A DNA stretch of 64,000 nt. Source: Raphanus sativus (taxonomy: Eukaryota > Streptophyta > Magnoliopsida > Brassicales > Brassicaceae). Under the pieces are notes generated by a model. The model searched no databases. It worked only from the letters and a program-made list of their open reading frames with translations, and was not told the origin of the DNA. The stretch lies in assembly GCF_000801105.2 (NCBI RefSeq), contig NC_079512.1:26491848-26555847 (forward strand), given 5' to 3'. Below, piece after piece: positions 1 to 8,673 of this stretch (positions are counted from its first letter, which is position 1; every line of letters starts with the position of its first letter). A program made the translations under genes and the position numbers.

Positions 1-174
1 GGTTGCAAATGTTTTCAAACGTTGTGAAAGGATTTAAAAAAAAAAAAAAAAAAAAAAAGGGGAAACCTTGTTGTAGAAAAGTAAAGGCACCACTCGGACC
101 GAAACTCCTAGCTTGCCCGGTAAGCAAACCGAATCAATCAAAGCTTGATCTAATGCCCGCTTCATTGTTGCAGG

Positions 175-1413
175 ATGCCTCCTAAGAGAGCCGCACCAGT
201 AGTTGGAACTGCCCAGCGAAACGCACGACGGGCTACTCGGTCCGCGTCCCAGGCCTCCAGCGAGGCGGAAAGCCAGAATGGAGGCGCACCCGCAAATGGG
301 AACCCCGCAGGCGGACCAAACGTGGTGAACGCAGCGATCCTGGAGGAGCTGCGAAGGTACCGGGAAGCCTACGGGGGACAACTCCCCAACGGCGAAGCTG
401 CAGCAGGGGCCGGAGCCGTCCCGATACCACCTGCGGTGGACCAGAACCCGTTACCACCGCCACCTCCCCCACCAGTGGCCCCTGTGGTGGTACCTGCTCA
501 AGGACCTACGTATTGGGACATGATGAGACATATGCGAAACATGCAGATGGAGTTCTTCAGTGGGAAGGCGGATGCCATTCTTGCTGACAACTGGCGACGA
601 CAACTGGAGAGAAACTTTGCATCGGCTCGGTGCCCGCCAGAATTCCGCAGAGACCTCGCAGTCCACCACCTCAAGGATGACGCCCTGGTTTGGTGGGAAG
701 GAGTGGTCGAAAGCTCTCACGGGATACGCATGACATATGATGATTTCTTGGAGGAGTTCAACGGGAAGTACTTCCCTTTGGAAGCCTTGGATCAGATGGA
801 AAGCAAGTTTCAGGACATTCGTCAAGGATCGAGGAATGTGAGAGAGTATGGGGATGAGTTCCACAAGCTCCGAAGATTTGCTGGGCACTATCTGAACGAC
901 CGGGAGCTGGTCCGTCGGTTCCTGAAGGGTATGCGGATCGAGCTCAGGAACAGCTGTAATGTGCGGGATTACCGCAACGTCCACGAACTGATCGAAAAGG
1001 CTGCGGAACAGGAGGCAGGGTTGGAAGAAGAACGGAGACAACACCAAGCCGCCCAGAATCGGGGCACTAAACGAACCCGAGATGCGGCACCAGCCAATGA
1101 AGTCGCCCCGACAAGAACCCCATGCAGGAGGTGCGGGCGAATACACCCCGGGGAATGCCGGTGGGAGTGTGTTACAACTGCGCCCAACCAGGACACATCT
1201 CGAGAGATTGTCCGAATGAAAGACAGGGACGCCAGGGAGCGGGTCCTAGAGTGCGATGTCACCGTTGCGGGCAGGAAGGACATGTCATCAGAGACTGCCG
1301 AGCACCGCCGGGAGGAAATGCGGGAGGGGTGCAGCCACAACAGCAGAGAGAGCAGGCTGGGAGACCCCGAGCTTACGCGGCTGAAGGCCGTGAAGGGCCT
1401 GAACCGATCGCGG
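175..1413 (+). pseudogene. Gag capsid/nucleocapsid region, frame-broken
   Basis: The ATG at 175 opens a Gag frame with a Pro/Ala-rich N-terminus, then a retrotransposon Gag domain (about residues 120-290) and a first Cys-rich motif (CRRCG..HPGEC, around 1122-1158). The two canonical CX2CX4HX4C knuckles, CYNC..GH..DC and CHRCG..GH..DC, lie in another frame that covers 1122-1413. The switch falls at about 1159-1165, which fits a net one-base loss. Gag packages the element RNA, and the knuckles bind nucleic acid. The knuckle frame stays open to a possible splice donor at 1414, and without splicing it continues to a stop at 1556. Confidence 0.85.
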
Positions 1414-1495
1414 GTAAGTCCTACACTCTAAAGATATCTTGCCCTTGCTTGCAAATAGTCTGTTGGTCGGAATGCTTAGCATTAGTATCGTGTAG
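1414..1495 (+). other. probable 82-bp intron between Gag and protease frames
   Basis: A strong donor (GG|GTAAGT) follows the zinc-knuckle frame, and an acceptor ending TGTAG precedes the protease frame. Removing 82 bases moves the knuckle frame exactly into the protease frame through a split Gly codon. The exon on the 3' side is open from 1496, ahead of the protease active site. Unspliced RNA would give Gag with a tail of about 47 residues and spliced RNA would give Gag-Pol, a possible control on their ratio. This is inferred from sequence only; the branch site and pyrimidine tract are weak. Confidence 0.6.
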
Positions 1496-3770
1496 GATCT
1501 GTCGCGGTCGGAGGAGTGGCGGCGTTCACTCTTTTCGATACCGGGGCCACCCATAGTTTTGTGAGCCCTAACCTTACTCGCGAATGGACTTTTACGGGGA
1601 GCTATAACACCAAGGTCACAGGGGTCGAAACTGCGGGGAAAGAGAGGATAACGACTAGCGGGAAGTATGAAGAGGTGCCGGTGGTCCTCGCAGGCATCAA
1701 CCTACCCGCGGACCTGCTGGAATTGGAGCTCGGACGATACGAAGTGATTTTGGGGATGGACTGGCTAGCCCAGCATGGGGCCATCGTTGATTGTGCCAAG
1801 ACATGTGTGCGGATTCCGCTAGACGGGAGGCAGATCGTGTACCGAGGGATGAAGACTAGGACTGGGGTGTCAGTTATCTCGATGGTTCAAGCCGAGGAAG
1901 CAATCCGGAAGGGTAGTGAGGCCTTTCTGGCCACCATAGAGATGGTGGAAGAGACGGAAGCGCCAGACCTAGAAAATATTGCAGTGGCGGCGGAGTATGC
2001 AGACGTGTTCGAACCATTGCGGGGACCCCCACCCCACCGGAGTAATGCTTTCACGATCGAACTAGAACCCGGAACCGCTCCGGTATCCAAGGCACCCTAC
2101 CGTCTGGCACCCGCAGAAATGGCGGAGCTCAAGAAGCAATTGGAAGAGTTAGTAGAGAAGGGATTCATACGCCCGAGCAGCTCACCGTGGGGCGCGCCAG
2201 TGCTGTTCGTGAAGAAAAAGGATGGGAGCCTTCGACTATGTATAGATTACCGAGGATTGAACAAGGTGACCGTCAAGAACAAGTATCCCCTTCCCCGCAT
2301 AGATGAACTTTTGGACCAGTTAGGAGGAGCCACCTGGTTCTCAAAGATTGACCTCGCATCGGGGTACCACCAAATTCCCATCCATGAGGAGGATGTTAGG
2401 AAGACGGCTTTCCGTACCCGGTACGGGCATTATGAATTCGTGGTAATGCCTTTCGGCCTAACCAATGCTCCAGCAGCCTTCATGGGATTAATGAACAACA
2501 TCTTCAGAGAGTGTCTGGACCACTGCGTAATCGTCTTCATCGACGACATTTTGATATACTCTAAAAGCCGAGAGGAACACGAGCAACATCTGAGACTGGT
2601 GTTGGACAAGCTGAGAGAACACCAGTTGTATGCCAAACTCAGTAAGTGCCGTTTTTGGCAACGGAAGATCGGATTCTTGGGGCATGTGATTTCGGAGGCC
2701 GGCGTAGAGGTGGACCCCGAGAAAATAGAAGCAATCGTGAAATGGCCCACGCCCGGTACTGCCACCGACATCCGGAGTTTTCTCGGGTTAGCAGGATACT
2801 ATCGAAAGTTCGTTGAAGGGTTCGCGGCAACAGCTAAACCACTCACCCGCCTTACGGGTAAGGAGGCTAAGTTCATGTGGTCGGAAGCATGCGAAGAGGG
2901 GTTCAAACGACTGAAGGAGGCTCTGACCCAAGCCCCGGTATTGGTACTACCGAGACCAGGAGTACCCTACACCGTGTACACCGATGCGTCGGGTATGGGG
3001 TTGGGCTGTGTACTCATGCAAGAAGGACGGGTGATTGCCTATGCATCCAGACAGCTCCGGAAACACGAGATTAATTACCCGACTCATGACCTCGAATTGG
3101 CAGCAGTAGTGTTTGCCCTTAAGATCTGGCGATCCTACCTGTATGGAGAGAAAGTACAAGTGTACACGGACCATAAGAGCCTGAAATATGTGTTCACCCA
3201 GGGAGACCTGAACTTGCGGCAGCGCAGGTGGATGGAGTTACTAGCGGATTATGACCTGAGCATCGATTACCATCCCGGGAAAGCTAACCTAGTGGCGGAT
3301 GCCTTAAGCCGAAGGAAAGCAGATGTGTCAGGGGCAAAGGAAGCTCAAGAGCTAGTTGCGGCCCTAGCGAACTTACGCCTCTGTGCGACGACAGTGGACG
3401 AAGACGGGGCAGGATTGGAGGCTGTGGAGCAAGCCGACTTGCTCAGTCGCATTAAGGAGGCTCAGGAATCAGACAACACCCTGCGGGGAATGGTGGACAA
3501 AGAAGTGGTAGGATACCGAGTAACCGGTAATGGAACCGTTATGTTTAGAGGACGGGTGTGCGTACCAAGTGGGGGAGACCTGAGGACCGAAGTGTTGAGA
3601 CAGGCTCACCAGTCGCGATTCTCGATTCATCCTGGAAAGACGAAGATGTATCAGGACCTGAAACAGTATTATCATTGGGAAGGGATAAAGAAAGACGTGG
3701 GCGATTGGATATCCCGGTGTCAGACCTGCCAGCGGGTCAAGGCGGAACGGGGAGTCCCCGGGGAAATGGG
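1496..3770 (+). pseudogene. pol part 1: protease, reverse transcriptase, RNase H, integrase zinc finger
   Basis: One open frame codes in order for an aspartic protease (active site [10 protein letters not shown] near 1531), reverse transcriptase ([31 protein letters not shown] and the catalytic FIDD near 2540), RNase H ([10 protein letters not shown] near 2980, DHKSLKY near 3170) and the HHCC zinc finger of integrase (two His, then CQTC near 3720). All catalytic motifs I can recognise are intact, so this section looks functional. The frame is lost at about 3755-3770, just after the zinc finger, and the peptide after that is nonsense until 3894. Confidence 0.9.
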
Positions 3771-4872
3771 ATATGGTGACAATGGACTTTGTTACGGGAT
3801 TACCGAGGACCTCCGGAAACAAAGACGCAGTGTGGGTTATAGTCGACCGCCTGACCAAATCAGCGCATTTCCTACCAATCAAAACCACAGATAAGACAGA
3901 GGATCTGGCGCGGGAGTACTTGAACACAATCGTGAGGCTGCACGGGGTACCGGTGAGTATAGTGTCCGACAGAGACCCCAAGTTCACCTCCAACTTCTGG
4001 CAGGCCTTCCAAAAGGCATTGGGGACCAAAGTCCACCTGAGTACCGCATACCACCCCCAAACAGACGGACAGTCCGAGCGAACCATCAGGACACTAGAGG
4101 ACCTACTCCGGTCAAGTGTCCTGGATTGGGGAGGAAGGTGGGGCGAACATCTACCCCTGGTTGAATTTTCCTACAATAACAGCTACCACGCAAGTATTGA
4201 AATGTCCCCCTACGAGGCATTATATGGTCGACCATGTCGTACCCCCTTGTGTTGGACCGAAGTGGAGGGGGAACGAGCTATGACACCTGAACTGGTCAGG
4301 GAAACGGTGGAACAAGTGGAACTACTCAAGGAGAAGTTGAAGGAAGCGCATGACCGACAGAGGAGTTACGCGGACAAGCGGAGGAAGGATTTAGAATTTG
4401 CAGTGGGAGATGAGGTGTACCTAAAGATGAGGATTTTCCGAGGGAGCGACCCAAACCGGAAGTTGAAAAAGTTGAGGCCTAGGTATATGGGCCCATACGT
4501 GATTACGGAAAAGATTGGTGCGGTTGCATACCGGTTGGATTTACCCCTGGAACTCTCAGATTTCCACGACGTGTTTCACGTGTCGGTACTGCGAAGAGTA
4601 GTACGAGAACCCGAACTGATCCTACCGCAACCACCTGAGGATGCGCAAAAGAATCTCACCCTGATCAGCAAGCCCGTAAAAATTGTGGAAGAGAAAGAAG
4701 TAAACCATCGGGGGAGAAAGACGAGAATGGTGCTAGTCCGTTGGGAAAGGGACGGAATCTATGAGGATGTGTGGGAACCCGAATCGCAACTACGGAATGG
4801 TCACCCCGGAATGTTTGAGGACCGAGAAAGGAATTGGGAGGAAACCCAGAATTCGGGGACGAATTCATCCCA

Positions 4873-4885
4873 AGTGGGGGAGAGT
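4873..4885 (+). other. polypurine tract
   Basis: The purine run AGTGGGGGAGAGT ends directly at the TG of the 3' LTR. That is the expected place for the primer of plus-strand DNA synthesis. Confidence 0.75.
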
Positions 4886-4972
4886 TGTAACATCCCGGGC
4901 CCGGCCCAAAATGGAACCCGAGAACTGCAGGCCCAAGAGAGTGAAACCCTACTCCAAAGCCCTCCCATCTCT

Positions 4973-4980
4973 TATAAAAG
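4973..4980 (+). promoter_or_regulatory. LTR TATA box
   Basis: TATAAAAG in a C/T-rich setting within the first 100 bases of the LTR. It is the likely core promoter, marking the U3/R border a few tens of bases downstream. Confidence 0.65.
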
Positions 4981-5790
4981 GGACATCACTCCTAGGGTTT
5001 CACCACAAGAGAGACAACAAGCGAAGCCCTGCCCGACTAGAACCTCGCCGCCGCCTCCCATCGTCGACGACCAGCCGCCGCCGCCGGTCACCGCCGCCCG
5101 CTCGCCAGCCACCGATCGTCCCGCTCGCAGCCCGAGCCGTCGATCCCGAGCCCCCAGTCGTCGCCTCCTTGATTCCTTCTCTTGTAACCTTCTCAGATCT
5201 GAACCTCAAGGTAATCTGGATCCCTAACCTTCTAAGTCATTGGGTATGACAAGATCTGAACCTAAATCCCATCTCCTTTCTTATGAATCCTTTGGATCAG
5301 ATCCGGAGAGGTGACCAACTCGTTTCCACTTCCTAGAACCAGATCTACCCCTTCAAGAGACTAAGGTGAGGACTTGGTTGTGAACTCGTCTCATGTTGAA
5401 TAGATGGTTCTGTCATAGTCACGTGTTAATCGGATCTGAATCATGTGTGTGTGTTGCTGCGGTTGTGGTAGCCTAGATGGCTTGTGTCGTGTGTTATGTG
5501 TTGATGAGTTGAAGCACCTAGAACTATTAGGATGCTGTAAATGAGAAATGAGAAGTGTTAAAGTATGTGGAAGTGGAAGTGAAAGTGAATGTTAAAGTGA
5601 ATGAGGTTGAGTAAAGTGAAAGTGGTTAATAACGAGAATGAGTTGAGAATGTGAAAGATGAATGTCAATGAGTTGCTTGTAGTCCTGTTTGGACCACCGA
5701 GAACGGGTGGGCGTCTAGAGTCTAGGATGTGATGTGTTGTGAACCGTGGGACAGTAGCCTAACACGAGGTACCCACGGGGAGTAAAGAGT

Positions 5791-5880
5791 TGAGCCTACC
5801 GCGAGATGCGGGATATAAGAAGTGCCTACCGCGAGATGCGGGATATAAGAAGTGCCTACCGCGAGATGCGGGATATAAAA
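5791..5880 (+). repeat. three 30-bp tandem units inside the LTR
   Basis: Units at 5791-5820, 5821-5850 and 5851-5880 share the core GCCTACCGCGAGATGCGGG. Only the first and last bases of the array differ. The core holds a small inverted repeat (CCGC/GCGG), so it could fold or bind a protein. Confidence 0.9.
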
Positions 5881-6548
5881 TGATGTAAGTGGCACCTAGG
5901 ATCGAGTCGAGTCAATGCCGAGTCGTGGCATAATTATGGCTATTATGACCGAGGGGCGGACAGCGCCGATGGGCCAACGTGCTGCAACTCGGATAGCCAT
6001 TTAGGAAGCTGGAGAGGGGGACGGTTTTCCCGAGAGAGGGCACCCCTTCCAGGATAGGCCGGCACGTGGGGGGACGTCCGTAAACGGCTATAGGTCCTTA
6101 TGTCTAGGTTGATTGATTGTGTAGGTTGCTGTGTGGTTTAGTACTTCTTAACTTGTAACTGTGTTGACTGCTATTGGGCTTGAGTGGGTTCGTGGGTTCC
6201 TAGAGCCTGCCCTCACTGAGTATTCTGTACTCACCCCCTCTTTCATTTCAGGTACGGCTGGGAGGGAGCAGGAGTAGGAGTCCGTATGGTGCCAGTTGTT
6301 TTTCAAGTTCTTTTACTTTTCGAACTATTTCCATTTGAGTTTTTTTTTCGTCTTTGGATAACCTATCCTCGAGTTAAGTTTCGGTTTTGTGTAAGACTAT
6401 CTTGATTTTAATAAAGAGTTTTTGAATGATTCGGAAAAGAGACCGGTTTATAAATGATCCTCGGGACAGGGATGTTACACGGGGGATCCGCACCTAGTAA
6501 TACTAGTAGACAACAAATAAAATACGCAAATGGTGTTATACTTTACTG

Positions 6549-6713
6549 ACCTACGAGAGCAACGAGTTCTTCAGTGTTAAACCCGAATTTAGCAAATATT
6601 CTGAGCGTCTCAATGAAGACATCAGTCTGAGACGGGAGGCTTTTGACGTTGGCTGCCAATGAAACTTTTCCATCTTTACGTCCTAGCTTTACTTCCCAGC
6701 AAGGTCCCATCGT
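6549..6713 (-). pseudogene. class III peroxidase exon remnant
   Basis: The minus strand codes for GPCWEVKLGRKDGKVS followed by NVKSLPS and NTEELVALVG. This matches the stretch of secretory plant peroxidases between GGPxxxVxLGRRD and the LVALSGAHT proximal-histidine motif. A TACAG acceptor sits just upstream (at 6714) and the frame ends where the family's last intron normally begins, so this looks like one complete internal exon. The exon with the proximal His is not found in the next 360 bases, and the other exons are absent. It lies between the Gypsy LTR and a Helitron, so it is a relic, either a captured piece or the remains of a disrupted gene. Confidence 0.7.
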
Positions 6714-6843
6714 CTGTATTACTGTATATGCAGGCAGGTTAATTGTATGTCCGCACATAAAGATTAGGTAGTAATATAAGTAAGTTCGTTTTTTGTCAAA
6801 AAGTTTCCATATTGATATTTTTTGAGTTTTCGTTATATGCAGA

Positions 6844-8368
6844 TCTATCTTATTAAAACATAAACATTACAACTTTTTCTAGATGGATTTTAAAGGTGAA
6901 CCTCTTATATTTAAATTAAACAGCATCCCTTATTTATAATACATACCATATACGGTTTCCATATATTATTACATATGGATTTAATACGTACCATTATTAC
7001 ATGTCGATTTATATACTAAGAATATAATACGTACCATTGCTCTGAAACTAAATCTTACAATTATATTGCAATTATACATAATTCACCTGTTTGTCCATAT
7101 TGCAATTATATATAATATATAGATATAATATATAGATACCATTCCTATGAAATACGTATCATTCATCTGTTTGTCCATATTGAAATTATATATAATATAT
7201 ATATAGTAAGAATACTAAGATACATATGAATCATCACATACATAGAAATTAGATACTAATATATCAGATCAACTCAAATGTGCAACTATAATCCCTGCCA
7301 TGATCATATACAAATTAGACATAGTATTTGTAATAAAACCATCATGCTCACACTCATCCAGCTTCTTAAGATTGGTCCACATTGCAATTATATATAATTC
7401 ATCTGTTTGTCCATATTGCAACTATATATAATTCATCTTAAGATTGGTCCATATTGTTCCTTTAAAAAATTGAATCTCTCAATTCTAAAATATACACTAA
7501 ATAATCTTTTAAAGAAAAACCATTTCTCCAAGTTGATTTAACATGCCTATAATATCAGATTTAATAATATCGCAAGTTTTAAAAATCAGTTATAGAAATA
7601 TTCTTCTCCAAGTTTATTCTATCAAACCTAAAATCTAGGAAACAATAAAATCGATGTTCTTAGTATTTACTATGGTTAATGTAATTGATTATCGGATATT
7701 CCTTTCCTTTAAAAATACAGTCAATATTCTTTTATAGAAAAACCCTTCTCCAAATTGTTTAAATAATCAGTTATGGAAAATCTCCTTCTCCAAGTATATT
7801 TTATCCAAGCGAAAATCTAGGAGTCGATCAAATTGTGATATTTTTATTTATTATGGTTGATTTAATTGAATGTGAAATATTCTTTTTCACCTCACAAAAA
7901 TTTGTCTATAAATACTCGACTTCTTATTCATCATACGACATTCACAAAAACTCCCAAATAAACACAATGTCGAAACTATCACTTTAGTTATGATAGATGG
8001 TGTGAAACCTTTAAGAAACAATTGGAAAATTCGAGTTAAAGTTCTTCATTGTTGGAAACAAAACACCGGTTTTGGAGACGACACATTTGAGTGCATCCTC
8101 TCAGATGAATCTGTACTTGCATTTGTTTCAGCTTTTATAAGTTTTTTTCTATTCTATTGGTTTATAAATCTGTTTTTTTCTGTTTTATATGGTGTAAAGA
8201 TTGCAGCAGCGTGCCAAAAGAATCACATTAGTACACATTGTTTATTTAAACACATTTTTATTTCTCAAAATTTAAAATTAATACACATAGCAATCATGTA
8301 TAACATTTTAGTATGAATAAAGATAAAAAAAAATTAACACCCGCTCGGTCGAGCGGGTCAAGATCTAG
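6844..8368 (+). mobile_element. Helitron 1, non-autonomous, with RPA-like gene fragment
   Basis: The 5' end is TCTATCTTATTAAAACA, a typical Brassicaceae Helitron start, preceded by A6843. The 3' end is CTAG at 8365-8368, followed by T8369. A 9-bp-stem hairpin (ACCCGCTCG, GT, CGAGCGGGT) lies just before it. No target duplication and insertion between A and T are Helitron hallmarks. The element is 1,525 bp and very AT-rich, with degenerate repeats of a TCCATATTGCAATTATATA-like unit at about 7060-7440. It has no Rep/helicase, so it would depend on another element. A promoter-like TATAAATA near 7912 precedes the RPA fragment. Confidence 0.8.
7990..8240 (+). pseudogene. RPA1-like (DUF223/OB-fold) gene fragment in Helitron 1
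   Basis: The peptide contains KPLRNNWKIRVKVLHCWKQ and then ECILSDE, the start of the replication-factor-A large-subunit-like OB fold common in Brassicaceae Helitrons. After a degraded intron-like stretch, GVKIAAACQKNHI (near 8190-8228) looks like the second exon. Nothing further of the OB fold follows. An upstream ATG at 7967 (MSKLSL) is out of frame and soon stopped, which suggests a damaged start. RPA binds single-stranded DNA. Whether Helitron-borne copies act in transposition is not known. Confidence 0.65.
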
Positions 8369-8673
8369 TTTTACAATTAAGATCAGTACACGCTAGTCCA
8401 CTTAGGACCAAATATCTGAAAATTTTGTTTTTGTTGATAGATAAATTATATTCAACAAAAAAATATCCAATAAAACTGTTTTACAAATATGTATACGTAT
8501 CTTTAAGTTTTACCTATACATTTTTTTTCTGATTTGTCAAATTCATTAGATCTATCATAGTTAAAATAACTAAAACGTTAATCATACAACGGAATTTCAT
8601 CTTTGAACATATATTCTCACAAAACGTATCGTTGCGATATATATACATTTTCTATATATTTTCAGGTGAATAA
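8369..8673. other. AT-rich spacer between Helitrons
   Basis: No gene, RNA or element end could be recognised in these 305 bases. Confidence 0.5.

Larger units (their letters stand above)
3773..5227 (+). pseudogene. pol part 2: integrase catalytic core and chromodomain-like tail
   Basis: This frame is offset from part 1. It starts in the conserved [10 protein letters not shown] segment and carries the D,D35E catalytic residues: Asp in WVIVDRLTK, Asp in IVSDRDPKF and Glu in [10 protein letters not shown]. The GPYVI segment and a chromodomain-like end (VLVRW, then DVWEPESQL) follow near 4735-4800. Chromodomains of this class are thought to guide insertion toward marked chromatin. The frame has no stop before the LTR and reads into it as far as 5227, so residues after about 4885 are LTR-encoded and probably meaningless. 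Compared with related elements, roughly a dozen residues are missing before this block. Confidence 0.85.
1..6479 (+). mobile_element. Ty3/Gypsy LTR retrotransposon, chromovirus type, 5' LTR outside the window
   Basis: The domain order is Gag, zinc knuckles, aspartic protease, reverse transcriptase, RNase H, integrase and a chromodomain-like tail, then a polypurine tract and a complete 3' LTR. Integrase after RNase H defines Ty3/Gypsy. The chromodomain-like tail and the TGTAACATCCC terminus suggest the Del/Tekay lineage (inference). The window opens inside the untranslated leader, which holds an A-run at about 37-58, so the 5' LTR, primer-binding site and 5' target duplication cannot be seen. 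The copy is probably not autonomous: Gag changes frame near 1160 and integrase carries a deletion with a frame change near 3760. GC content is clearly higher than in the flanking DNA. Confidence 0.95.
4886..6479 (+). repeat. 3' LTR of the Gypsy element
   Basis: It starts TGTAACATCCC and ends GGGATGTTACA, an 11-base perfect terminal inverted repeat with TG...CA ends; the length is 1,594 bp. It contains a TATA box about 90 bases in, a GC-rich stretch, three 30-bp tandem units and an AATAAAG signal near 6411. The flanking base after the LTR is C6480. The target duplication cannot be tested because the left end is outside the window. Confidence 0.9.

Noticed and set aside
34..1146. Minus-strand frames over the Gypsy Gag
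   Set aside because: GC-rich shadow frames of the sense Gag coding region.
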